Source of the DNA: Amorphophallus konjac
Lineage: Eukaryota > Streptophyta > Magnoliopsida > Alismatales > Araceae
DNA: 64,000 nucleotides
NCBI GenBank assembly: GCA_022559845.1
Contig: CM040128.1
Location: 177,746,413 to 177,810,412, forward strand
Direction: 5' to 3'
This document shows positions 44,389-54,387 of the stretch, piece by piece. A model generated the notes under the pieces. The model made no database searches. It worked only from the letters and a program-made list of their open reading frames with translations, and was not told where the DNA came from. How positions within the stretch are numbered: position 1 is the first letter of the stretch; every line of letters starts with the position of its first letter. The position numbers and the translations under genes were made by a program.

Positions 44389-44901
44389 TTGCAAGTTGCA
44401 AGAGCGTGAAGAAAAATGTAGTAAACATTCAAGAAGATTTAGCACCGACGGAGAGGGTGAGGACTGAGGAGGAGCATGCAATTAATTAATTAATAGAGAA
44501 AGAGACGGCAACACCAGGAAGATTCCCTCCCCGAGTTGCCAATTACCTGCCTCAGTGACTTTGTGTATTAATAAGAACACCTTTTATCAATCAATCAAAG
44601 AAGCAGATGTAGAAGACATGATCGAAAGAAGCGTAATAAACTCAATAAACGAAGAGAGAATGCGGCACATGTACTGCTAATTAATTACTACACACAGGGA
44701 GGTGAGGGGAGGGCGGGGGAAGAAGAGAGAGGTACGTACACCCGGAAAAGAATCAAAATTAATTATACATCGTGGGAGAGCCTGGTTGGAGACTCACTGC
44801 ATGTGTCCGAGAGAATTAATACAGACGGGTTCACTCGTCTAGCCTTTCAGTAGATAGATTATTGGAGGCCTCATGCCTGCATGATCACCTATATACATTG
44901 A

Positions 44902-45327
44902 TCAGGGTCCCGAGTCCCTAGCGCAGCGAGTAATGGTGAGGCAACCCCTGGAGTAGGGGTTGGACCTGGGCAGGGCGTGGCAGTTGTAGTAGGGAAGCCC
45001 CGGCCTGGAGCACGGCACCGCGTCCGCCTTGAGGAACTCGTAGCTTATGTACCTCCGCGTCTCCTCCAACGCCCTCCTGCTCGCCTCCGACTCCATCTCC
45101 ATGACCTCCTCCGCCGCCGCCTCCCACAGCCGGCACCTCTCCCAGCTTAATGCACAGGCTCCTTCGCTGTCCGCTGCCGGCCCACTGCTTCCCATGCAGG
45201 GTGGGGTCCGCGTTCCCATGAACAAGAACAACAAGAAGAAGAAGAAGGAGGAGGAGGAGGAGGAGAAGAGGAATGCCAGAGGGAGGGAGCTGGCCGCTGA
45301 GGCGAACTCTGTCGTGGACTTCACCAT
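44902..45327 (-). CDS. RALF (rapid alkalinization factor)-like secreted peptide precursor
   Basis: The 141-residue frame starts at the ATG 45327-45325 and has no intron. A hydrophobic stretch at about 15-36 (FLFSSSSSSFFFFLLFLF) is the likely signal peptide. Residues 84-87 are RRAL, matching the RRxL cleavage motif of the subtilase S1P. The mature part has YISY at 93-96, the receptor-binding motif of the family. Four conserved cysteines are at 106 (VPCS), 116 (YYNC), 129 (PYSRGC) and 135 (TITRC), expected to form two disulfides. RALFs signal through FERONIA-type receptor kinases at the cell surface and regulate growth and apoplastic pH. Length fits the family. The signal region is encoded by TCC/TTC microsatellite DNA, which is unusual. 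Confidence 0.93.
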   Translation of the reverse strand: MVKSTTEFASAASSLPLAFLFSSSSSSFFFFLLFLFMGTRTPPCMGSSGPAADSEGACALSWERCRLWEAAAEEVMEMESEASRRALEETRRYISYEFLKADAVPCSRPGLPYYNCHALPRSNPYSRGCLTITRCARDSGP

Positions 45328-45410
45328 ACTCCAACCGCTTCAACAGGGGTTCACTTGCTCCGGCGGGCCTTTGTCTCCCTCTCTCCCACTGAGTGTGCTG
45401 TGGGGAAAGA

Positions 45411-45418
45411 TTTAAATG
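45411..45418 (-). promoter_or_regulatory. Possible TATA-like element of the RALF gene
   Basis: The minus strand reads GCATTTAAATCTTT about 85-95 bp upstream of the RALF start codon. It is a weak TATA match in a plausible position; transcription start is unknown. Confidence 0.25.
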
Positions 45419-45451
45419 CAGCTGGCACATCATCGCACCAGCCATCTACCT

Positions 45452-45497
45452 CTCTCTCTCTCTCTCTCTCTCTCGCTCGCGCGCGCGCGCGCGCGTC
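45452..45497. repeat. (CT)n-(CG)n microsatellite upstream of RALF
   Basis: CT repeats pass into CG repeats; on the RALF strand this is (CG)n then (GA)n, about 130-170 bp upstream of the start codon. GA-rich tracts near plant promoters can bind GAGA-type (BBR/BPC) factors, but here it may be a simple SSR. Confidence 0.9.
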
Positions 45498-46473
45498 TGA
45501 CTCAACAGGACAGCAACTTTATTACAGTCGTCGAGTCCAGCGAGGAAAAGAATTATGAGAGCAGAGATGGAAGGACAAACTGTGTCCGTGTGGGAGCGGG
45601 ACGATAAATGCATTTGTAAATGCATTGTCTTGCTTGTCTAGCACTGCATCAGTGAAAAGGAAAACTACTTACTTCTCCCTTTCAAGATTGGCAGATTCAT
45701 ATCATGTCAGTGCTAATCTGTTGGACTCATTGTATCAACTAGATTTCAGGTATATCTGAGTCAATCTACTTACTACGAGGCGACTTAAGTGAATGAAGAA
45801 TAAGTCAAACGATTCAATCTAAATCGGCACGAGTCGATCTGAGCCGCCGGACAAATTCATAATATACTAGGTCAAATATGAGCCTGTCCAACCCACTGAT
45901 CAGTCATCTAACTTTACTTTTATAGATGTGAAATTTACAACAATAACCTTGTTAAATGAATAATTACATAATTACTATTTTTGTATAACTATTATTATTA
46001 ACTTTTTTAAAAAATAATTTAAAATTACCCTTAAACTTAGTTGCCGTTTACAACTTCTATTTTTATTTATAAAATTAAAATTTTAGACGAAAATTCTAAT
46101 TCAATTTGAGTAGGTCAAAGAGACACACTCCTAACTTGTGAGTCGCTCGTTGTACGTGGGTGGAAAATAACTCACTCAACCACTTAACTAAAATCCCCTT
46201 TGGTGTGTTCGCCAGAACATGACAAGGGTCTCGTCGTGGCTGTAGCGGTTTTTTGGGGGGGTGAGAGTGATTTCTTCTTCCTCCTCCGTATGCACTTTGT
46301 GGAGACATGGGCCTTTCAGAGTTATACAGAACTATTTAAGGAGCACAATTTCAGAGGAATATTGTGTGAAAATTATTTGTTCCATTTGGGGAAGAACACT
46401 TAGTAGTGTTGGTGTAAGAGTATTTTTTCACTTTTTCTTTCTTTTAAATTATAGTGAAATCCTTCTACTCTCC
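45498..46473. other. RALF upstream region, no gene seen
   Basis: The stretch is AT-leaning and without a recognisable coding domain. TGCATTTGTAAATGCA near 45608-45623 is a short palindrome with RY-like TGCAT words, and 46250-46262 has a G run. The right end passes gradually into the Tork-like remnant. Confidence 0.4.
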
Positions 46474-46739
46474 CGGTCGACGTAGGCAAAGTTGAACCAC
46501 ATAAAATCTACTATCTCCTTGAGACTTGATCTGTCTATTTTGTCGTGGAATATTCTCATTTATTATTTGCTACATGCTTCGCTTATTGATTCATACATTT
46601 GTCATTCGATATAACACCTTGTTGATTCACACGTTTGTTAGTCCGTATTATTATAATTATATATTGCCCTATTTTCATAATATCTTATGTTTACTGTGGA
46701 GCAAGATTCTGTATGATTCTGTCAAGCTTCAGGTGTTGT

Positions 46740-47500
46740 CAAAAATATTGTTATCAAAATTCAAGGTGGAGAAATTTGATTGAAAAAATGATTTCAGTCA
46801 ATGACAAAAGAGAGTGAAGGTTATTATAATGCAAAATCATCTTCACAGAGCTCTTCTCGATAAGAAGGTGGGAAAGAAATATGAATACTGAAATGATGTT
46901 TATCTAAAAACTATAAGCAAAATTCAGTTATGTTTGGCAAATGAGGTATAAAGTTGCCAATGTTGAGATTATTGTTGATCTATGGAAGAAATTGGAGAAC
47001 CTTTACATATCTAAATCACTCACAAATAAATTATATATGGAGAAGTAACTTTATAGTTTACGTATGTCTGATGAGATTAATCATCTGGAATATATGAATG
47101 TTTTCAATAAGTTGATCTCATAGCTTTACTGTGTGAGAGTTAAGGTGGACAAAGAAGATAAAACTCTTCTTCTTCTTTCACCTTTGCCGAAGTCTTATGA
47201 CCACTTGGTGACTACTATATATCCTCTATGGTAAAGAAACTTTGAAGATAGAGGAGGTAAAGTCAACTTTATTGTCAAACGAAGTGAGAAACAAACCTAG
47301 TGCAAGTGAAAATTTGATGGTGAAGAGTTTCAGTCAAGAAAGAAGACGTCAGAAACAGAAAGTGACAAGTAGAATAGGTTCAGATCCAAGTCAAAAGGAA
47401 AGCGCGACAAATGCTGCCTACTGCAAAGAAGAAGGTCACAGAAAGCACATTGCCCCAAGTTTCAAAAAAGGTCTAAGAAGAAAAAGAAAGAGCTAGAAGA
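46740..47500 (+). pseudogene. Copia Gag (Tork-like)
   Basis: The text reads KFDG/KNDFS-like at 46760, then NHLHRALLDKK, LWKKLENLYISKSLTNKLYM, NVFNKLIS and LLLLSPLPKSYDHLVTT, the Tork-like UBN2/Gag core. The nucleocapsid frame (47242-47496) has YCKEEGHRKH, where the family has a full CCHC knuckle; the first and last Cys are gone. Stops interrupt the core. Confidence 0.85.
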
Positions 47501-47507
47501 GGCTAAT

Positions 47508-47930
47508 ATGGCTTCTGGTTTGAAGAAGGATGTAGATGTGTTAACAATCTCCACAGGTATGGACTCTTCTGATACATGGATTCTTGATTCTGGATATTCC
47601 TACCGCATATGCCCTCATAAAGATTGGTTTGATATACTTATGCATCTCATGATAGAGGGAGAGTTCTCATGGGTAATAATACCAAATGTAAATCTGTAAG
47701 GTTAAGAACAATTAAAATCAAGATGTTTGATTAGGTGGTTAAGATGATAACTAAGGCCAGACATGTCCCAGATGTGAGGAAAAGTCTAATTTCCATTAGT
47801 TCTCTTGATACTAATGGTTGCATCTTCATCGGTACCAATGACATATTGAAAGTTAAAAAAAAGGTGCTTTAGTAGCCATGAAGGGAGAAAAGACTAGGTC
47901 TCTATACAAGCTGTTTGGAAAATTGTAACA
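47508..47930 (+). pseudogene. Copia protease (Tork-like)
   Basis: The frame contains DTWILDSGYSYRICPHKDWF with the catalytic Asp-Ser-Gly. The family has Cys-x-H-M/I after it, changed here to Tyr-Ser-Tyr-Arg. Further text (VPDVRKSLISISSLD-like) follows with frame breaks. Confidence 0.8.
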
Positions 47931-48690
47931 GGTGATGTTGTGATTACATCCTTTTCTGATGATGATGCTATCTTGCTATGGCATGCGAGGCTTGGGCATA
48001 TGAGCGAGAGAGATGTTAGAATCAAATAAAAGAAAGTTACTCAAGGGCACAAAATTGTGCAAACTAAATTTATGTGAATCTTGTATTAATTCTTGCCAAA
48101 CAGTGCAATGTTAAATTTATTACTTCTCATAAAAGAAGTAAAGATATTCTTAAATATATTTATTCAGATGTCTAGAGGCAGCACCAGTGACATCTCAGGA
48201 AGGAACTCGATGTTTTGGTATGTTTATTGATGACTTCTCTATAAAAGTTTGGGTTTACTTGTTAAAACATAAATCTAAAGTGCTCGAGAAGTGCAGAAGC
48301 GAGAAAGTCAGAGTTGAAAAGTAGACGGGAAAAATGTGAAAGCTTTACGAACTGACAGTGGTGGCAAGTACATCTCAAAATAATTTGAATAGTTCTACAA
48401 ACAAGAAGACATTGTAGATATTTGACTATTCCTACTATGTCACAACATAATGGAGTGACTAAAAGGATGAACAAAATACTACTTGAGAGAGCTCGATATA
48501 TGAGATTGCTTGCCAATCTACCAAAGTAATTTTGGGCGAAGAAAGTCAACACAGCATGCTATATTGTTAATAGGCCACCTTCTATAGCATTAGGACTCAA
48601 GACGCCACAAGAGATTTGGTCTAGTAAGCCCGTTGATTATTTTGATTTGCATATATTTTGTCACGTTTTGTGTGGGGAAAATTAGAACAC
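47931..48690 (+). pseudogene. Copia pre-integrase and integrase (Tork-like)
   Basis: LWHARLGHMSERDV is the GAG-pre-integrase motif. Integrase follows with FITSHKRSKDILKYIYSDV, LMTSL (the family has D-D-Y-S-R), LRTDSGGKYIS, and the region with TACYIVNRPPS-like and KPVDYFDL text. Multiple stops are present. The usual RT downstream is missing. Confidence 0.8.
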
Positions 48691-50508
48691 GGTTGTTATA
48701 ACATTCGGTCTAGGCAAGAATAGATTAATCATTTTTGTGGTACAAGCAATCCAGTGATTGAAGAGGGAATCCTTCTATGTCATGGTCTTACGAAGACCTT
48801 AGCGAAAGAGATTTCAGTCGGTCCAGAGAGATTCCCGAACGGTGGGTTCTTCTTTCACCAAGAAAAAGATTTTTCGAATTACAACTTTGATAAATCAGTC
48901 GAATCATGTCACAACTCTGTGACATGAATTCAAGATAATTTTCAATTGATGAAATAAATAAATCATGGGAAAACAACGCTGAATCGTGTCAGTCTAGCAG
49001 GATGTGAATTACTAATTCGTGTCTCCCTGTGTAGAGGTGAAACAAAGAAACTACGTCGTGCCTATTGAACGCTTTTCAAAAATAGTGGAAAATGTCAAGA
49101 AAAACGTCACGATGACAGGTCACGGTTCATAAATCACGTCTTTTCCATTAGACGTGATATAAAATAAACACATCTCACCTCATAGATGCCATTCATGAAA
49201 AGTAAAATATTGACAAATAACAAAGGCTATAATTCATGATTTAAATCATGTTTGTGTAATTATGTAGGTATTAATTTGAAAGGAGACTACAGGAACTCAT
49301 ATTAAGAGATTTAGGAAGACAATATTATGTTTGGACATAATTAAATCGAGAGACAAGGAAGAGATAATCATAGTAGTATAAAAAGGATTATGTAGTTCTT
49401 AAAGCATTTAAGTTCAGATTTAAACTTAATAAATTATGTTTTTAGAATTAAGCATTCAAAAATACATTTTCAAGAAAGTGATTAGCATATTGTTACATGA
49501 TAATATTGAAACATGATTAAAAAGTAAATAATGGCGTCTGCAAGGTGACACAATTTCACAAATCGCGTCTGAGAATTTAGATGCAAATTATTAAATTCAC
49601 GTCTTTTCCTTTAGACGCAGATTAAACTGAAATCAGAATCGCGTCACGAAACTTAGATTTTTATTGATTAGCATTGTCTGTTCACGGCGTGATTCAAGGG
49701 AGGATTTAATTATTCACAAAATCACAGTAAACTCAACAAGGTTGTAAATAAACACAAATTGATGATGGAAGCGAGTATATAAATCACAGTATATGTATGT
49801 AATAGAAGAGTGCATCTAACTCTAATTTGATTTAGCCCCGAGAGAACATCTACCTTTTTTATGATTAAAGAAAGAAGAAGAAGCCGCAGGAAGAACTTCT
49901 ACGAACACGTTCCCAGCAACCTACGCTCGTCTCTCTTCACACCCCTCTTATGTCCAGTAAAAGTCATCACACAAGATCATTAGGCCTAGCACGGGGGTTC
50001 ACAAGTCTTATTTATAGACTAATAATTCTAAGAGTCCTAATTAAACTGATATTACTATAAGTGATAAACCTCAATCTCTCGCAATAGAATTTACCAATTC
50101 AATGCTGTCACCCTTAACCCATAGAAGACCTATTTTAGGGTTTCTTGCATTACTCGTTGGTTTTGGGCTTTAAAACTGTTAGGATATGTATTTGGCCCAT
50201 TATGATTTTTAGTACTTACATGGGCTTGAGAGTGATAACTTAATTGGGCTTTAATCATTAGCTATTTTAAAAAAGACTATATTAACAATTAATTTAGTTT
50301 ATTATATTTACTCATTGAAATTTTGACCGTTCTTAAATAATTTTCACAAGTATTAATTAAGTCCATTAAATTTATAAAAATATTATATTTTATTTAATTA
50401 TCTTTTAACATTTTTCTTTAACACCTTTTTTTTGCCACAACTATATATATATATTATATTTTATATTATCAATTTTACTTATTTATTTTAATTAACTAGG
50501 TTGTTACA
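48691..50508 (-). mobile_element. Element D: Tekay-like 3' LTR, truncated
   Basis: The minus strand starts TGTAACAACC at 50508, next to a PPT. TATA-like TCTATAAATAAG lies at 50007-50017, donor-like AAG/GTAGATGTTCTC at 49853, and the ACGTC 22-nt palindrome array at 48985-49740. The stretch before the donor (TTGCTGGGAACGTG and TTCTTC runs) resembles the equivalent part of element C. The downstream acceptor and LTR end were not found, so the LTR appears truncated somewhere in 48691-48980, which holds no recognisable feature. Confidence 0.7.
48985..49740. repeat. CGCGTC/AGACGTG 22-nt palindrome array, element D
   Basis: Exact 22-nt units include 48985-49006, 49018-49039, 49135-49156 (CACGTC...GACGTG), 49564-49585 and 49598-49619 (CACGTC...GACGCA). 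Arms are C(A/G)CGTC and (A)GA(C/T)G(T/C)(G/A), and centres are variable and AT-rich. Additional degenerate units lie near 49065, 49105, 49530 and 49645. Two adjacent pairs have a spacing of 33-34 bp. Confidence 0.85.
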
Positions 50509-50524
50509 CTCTCCCCCATTTAAA
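50509..50524 (-). promoter_or_regulatory. Polypurine tract, element D
   Basis: The minus strand TTTAAATGGGGGAGAG immediately precedes the LTR start TGTAACAACC. Confidence 0.8.
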
Positions 50525-50980
50525 AGAATTTGATCTTCTAAATTCACATGATACACTTACAAAATATAAGGTACTAAACACTATCTTCAAAATAGTTTTG
50601 GATAATTTTCTTAATCGCATCTTCTAATTCTCGAGTAACTCCCTCTTGATGCTTAAATCTTTAAGTTCCTCCGGTGGATGATACCTTCAATAAAACATGG
50701 CCTCCAATAAGAAATTCTAGATCTCTCCTTCAAAGATATACTAAGACCATGTTGGGATAAGTAATCATGTCTTAAAATTACATCATATCCTACCATGTCC
50801 AACCATACTTGACCACCAACTAATACCTCGCTAGAAGGGTAAAGGTATCTAAGTTCAGTTGTCAGCAAGAAAGTCTAACATATAAAGGAATGGGGTGATT
50901 CTTAATATTAAATAGATTTAGGATTAAAGTAAGGGTACCTTTTATCACTCCACCTTCCTTTAGCAACTCGCAAGCGCGTA
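50525..50980 (-). pseudogene. Protease joined to integrase C-terminus by internal deletion, element D
   Basis: From right to left on the minus strand: EGGVIKGTLTLI (protease start, near 50960), RYLYPSSEVLVGGQ, LDMVGYDVILRHDYLSQHGL (protease end). Then, with a one-frame change, come RDLEFLIGGHVLLKVSSTGG and EGVTRELEDAIKKIIQNYF, which belong to the integrase C-terminal and pol-end region. RT, RNase H and most of integrase (over 2.5 kb in related elements) are missing. The element is a deletion derivative. Its gag and 5' LTR are not seen to the right. Confidence 0.75.
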
Positions 50981-51795
50981 TTTTTATATGTTTGTTTATG
51001 TCATACATCAATTGTTTGACTTTAATATATATAAATAATTATACATATTTTATAGTTAATCTCTGTGTCATCTTAAATTCATATCTTTATGTGATTATTA
51101 AAGAATGTGTGAGATTTGAGGAGGGTGTGATTGAATGGGCATTGAATACTGTTATTTTTGTATTATTTGTGAAGGTGATGGCATCGTATGCAATATGGTT
51201 GATATTCCAACGCATGAGAAAGGTCTTACATTGCATGCACGTTAAATGGGCTGTTGAATGGGCTACGAGAAGGCAGCGGATGATGTGACGAGGGGGGGCT
51301 CACGCGGTTGGTTTTGCATTGAAGATAGCAGACGGGTGCGTGCATGGCCATGGTGGGTTGTGGCCGTTCACGAGACAACGAACGTGGATACAATCGCATG
51401 GGTGGCGTACGCGCTCTCATGCAGTTGCATGGGGTTACTGGAGATGGTGTTCGCGTCAAAAGCAGAGCGCTTGCGTGCATGGCTTCAATGGGATAAGGCG
51501 ATGTAGCTGTTTGCTCCATGGGATGGTAACAGTGTGCTTCCAGGATATGGAAGAGAAACAAACACGGTGAAGATGGTTGGGCATTCACAGGATAAGTGCT
51601 GGCAGAGTTTTAACGTGGTCGTTCGCGGGATAAGTGGAGGGGATATACGAGTGCGCGGTAAGGCAGATGAAGGGGGGGGGGGGGGGGGGGCGCTCTTCCT
51701 TATAAAAAGGGTCCATAGGAAACGTGAGAGGAGGTTCATTTTTTGGTTCATCCTTTGGCCTTATTTTGTGGGTTTTCTCTGTTGTTGTTCGGGAG
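50981..51795. other. Possible promoter/LTR fragment with GCATG words and TATA box
   Basis: 51226-51520 is rich in GCATG/CATGC and CCATGG words. A 19-nt G run (51672-51690) precedes TATAAAAAGG at 51701. The layout (word-rich block, then TATA) resembles the LTRs elsewhere, but no LTR end, PBS or coding domain was found. Short open frames on both strands (51226-51806) look like composition artefacts. Confidence 0.35.
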
Positions 51796-52254
51796 TGTCA
51801 GTGTGAAGAGACTTCAGTTTTTGGATCCGATATTTACAGGTTTCGGAATGGTTCCACGGGATTCGGATCGTCCGATTCAAAAATTGAATAAAAATTAATT
51901 ACGTTATATTGAAAAGTTAATAAATGATCGGGCATATATATAATTTTGATCTTTTTAATGTTTTGGGGAAATCCTATCTAGTTTGTTAACCCTAGGGCGC
52001 CCCTCTCCTTCTCCCACATGATCTTCTCTTCCTCTCCCACTCCTCTACTCTCTCCCCTACGTCCCTCACTCTCTTCCTCCCTCTCCTTCACTCCGGCGGC
52101 CGATGGAGGCATGGAGACATGTGGAACACAACGGGAGCGGCGTGTGGCATGCACGAGAGCGAGCGTGGTGACGAAGCTTCGTGGATTTCGTGAGATGAAG
52201 CGTGGTGGTTTCGCGTGAAATCGGCTTCTCCGGTGTGGTAAAACGTCATATGAG

Positions 52255-52256
52255 GT
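52255..52256 (+). promoter_or_regulatory. Putative splice donor, element E LTR
   Basis: ATGAG/GTAGGGGGATGG matches the donor-like word of the element A right LTR (GAG/GTAGGGGGAT) over at least 12 bases. It lies about 310 bp after the TATA-like box and 450 bp before the palindrome array. Confidence 0.4.
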
Positions 52257-52708
52257 AGGGGGATGGATTGCCTACCTCTTCTGTGGTGATTTCCTACGGA
52301 TTTGTGCCGACACAGGCAAGATAGAGCGGGTCTTCTTTTGTTGGGCTTGAAATGCATGCCTCGGGTTGAGCGGCGATTTCTGCCAATTTAGGTGGCATTC
52401 ATTTATTTGATTGCGTGTTCTTGAGACGTTAGATGTCGGGACATGATTTCCCTTTGATTACATCGCATTTCCCTTGCAATTCGAGGGCTAGGTGAGGCCG
52501 GTTGTCGTGTTATGAAATGGGTTAGACCTGTTTGGGGTGAGTCACGGAATCGTCTATTTGCAGGGTTTTTCTTGGTTTAATTGAGTCCGCTCGGCGTGTC
52601 GGAGGCCGAGGAAGAGTTTTCTTTTATTTTTCCCCTCGTACAGGATGAGTGGGGCGTGGAATGGACAAGTTCATGCTGGTTCGCGAAGGTCCAGATCGAA
52701 AGTGTGAA

Positions 52709-52884
52709 CGCGGTCGACCTTCACACCGCGTTCTAGGTTTGGATGATGAACATGGAATGAATAGACACCGCGTTCATTAAGCGGAGGTGGTTATTGACGT
52801 GGTCCAGAGACCAACCGCGTCTATGGTGAATGCGGCCCTCCTGCCAACCGCGACCATGTTAACGCGACCTCAGATAAGACCGTG
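52709..52884. repeat. CGCGG/CCGCG 22-nt palindrome array, element E
   Basis: Four exact 22-nt units: 52709-52730 (CGCGGT...ACCGCG), 52798-52819 (CGTGGT...ACCGCG), 52831-52852 (TGCGGC...ACCGCG) and 52863-52884 (CGCGAC...ACCGTG). The last two starts are 32-33 bp apart. A less regular fifth copy with CCGC/GCGG arms lies near 52768. Confidence 0.85.
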
Positions 52885-54387
52885 TTTAACCAAGTTGCTC
52901 GTTCACTGATGTTTTGTTTAGGCTGACCAACTAGGGGCCTAATCAGTCTATTTCATGTCTAGAATTTGGGTTTTGTCCATAAATATCTTAATGTCATAGA
53001 AATCCATATAAATTGGGCAATTTCTACCCTGAATGGGTAGTGTTTGCCCGATGTGTGATTTTGAGATGTGGGCCCTATGATTGGCTAGTTCGTGTAACTA
53101 AATCTATGTATGAATCTCGCGTATGAGCGTGGGTCATCAGGGATCGGTAATGATTGAGTTTGTGTTCTGGCTTGGGGCTGTGATCCCTGTTGAGTCTTGT
53201 GTCATGGCTTGAGGCTATATTACCCTAAATGGTGAGTGCATGCCTAATGCTTTATCTACTCGAATGATGCTGTGTGATTCTATATTGAGTTACCCATGGA
53301 GGGTTATTCCCATGTGGCAATGCATGACCGTGTGAGGGTCATTCTTGTGCATGTTAGTAGGCCGGTGTGACTATGTAACCCGGTCTGGGATCAAGATAGT
53401 TGATTACTATAGACTTACCAGAACTACGTGTATTCTGTAGTTTTCTATATGATCGGTCATGTGGACCTTGTCAGAACAGTCTTAGTGACGGATGCTCCGT
53501 GTTTTGCCTTTCGTGGTTGAGTTCTTGTGTTTTTGGTGACTTGTGAATTTACGCATGTTTCAGACAACGTGAGTTTACGAATGTTTCAGACAGCCTTTAG
53601 TTGGCTACTCGGTATATAGCTTGTGAGCTTGTGTTGACTAGCTGCCTATAACTGTGCTTGTGTGATGGGTACATATGTGTTTATGTTAGGAACAAGCGAG
53701 AGCAGGCTGTGTACTATGGACGGACCAGGCGAGGACAACCTTGTGTGCGTAGTGCTCACAAGCAGAGGTGAGGACAGCCTCGAGCTTAAGCGCCTTGTTT
53801 AGGACAATAGTACGTTGTTGACGGGTGTAGTGCCATGTACCCTGTGTCGGGGAGCGGGACACGGCCGTGCTGACGGTTGCAGTTGTGCGGATCCTAACCA
53901 GTCCGAGGGAGTGGTGTGTGTGATTGCCTCTGCCCACTCGAGGATATGGTATGGTTGCGTACGGGATCCCCACTCAAGGACAGGGTGTGGGCTAAGTACG
54001 AGAGATATGAGAGATCGATTGCCGTTTGAGGTTGATGTTACCGACAGCATTGTCGAGGCCCTCCCAACACTGTGAGGTAGAGCTGACATGGCGGTGAGGT
54101 CATGGCTTCCTCTTAGGTTTGAGACCGAGGTTTCTAACTTCGAGGTCATGTTTGATGAGTATCACATTTTACATCATAACTTGTATCACATATATCATTT
54201 TTACACATTAAAAGAACACAGTTGTGCAATCTGGACAGTTAATTTTACTCTCACACATAATTTGATTCTGCATGTATTTTATCATCATCTCTGAGCAGAA
54301 ATGACAATGAGAAACATTCAAGAAGTTGCATAACTATTCTTGGATCAAGCAATGGCTATTTGATCTTTTGCAGACACAATTGAAGGA

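Larger units (their letters stand above)
46474..48690 (+). mobile_element. Tork-like Ty1/copia remnant
   Basis: 46474-46505 resembles the LTR signature of Tork/Tnt1-like elements (a GACGTAGGC word followed by GAACCAC). Plus-strand gag, protease and integrase blocks follow in copia order with many stops. The sequence breaks off in late integrase near 48690, where a Tekay-like LTR region begins. RT and the 3' LTR are missing. No PBS was found with confidence between 46505 and 46740. Confidence 0.8.
51796..54300 (+). mobile_element. Element E: Tekay-like LTR, truncated
   Basis: The start TGTCAGTGTG at 51796 and the following TTTTTGGATCCGA...GTTTCGGA resemble the first 60 bp of the element A LTRs. 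TATA-like TATATATAA is at 51935-51943, an exon-like pyrimidine-rich block at 52000-52090, donor-like GAG/GTAGGGGG at 52255, and a CGCGG array at 52709-52884. About 1.4 kb without coding signal follows. The LTR 3' end, acceptor and internal region are lost where the Athila/Tat-like LTR begins. Open frames at 53686-54294 have no recognisable domain. Confidence 0.6.

Noticed and set aside
44016..44489. Frames of 117-170 residues on both strands
   Set aside because: Their length comes from the TG/AG microsatellite, which is open in several frames. The peptides are Val-Cys, Thr-His, Arg-Glu or Ser-Leu repeats.
44918..45445. 175-residue minus frame overlapping the RALF gene
   Set aside because: It is the shadow of the RALF gene in another frame, with poly-Leu and Gly runs. 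Only the frame at 44902-45327 has the RALF motifs.
53686..54294. Open frames on both strands at the end of element E
   Set aside because: No domain. The region has the composition of the LTR and lies between its array and the truncation point.
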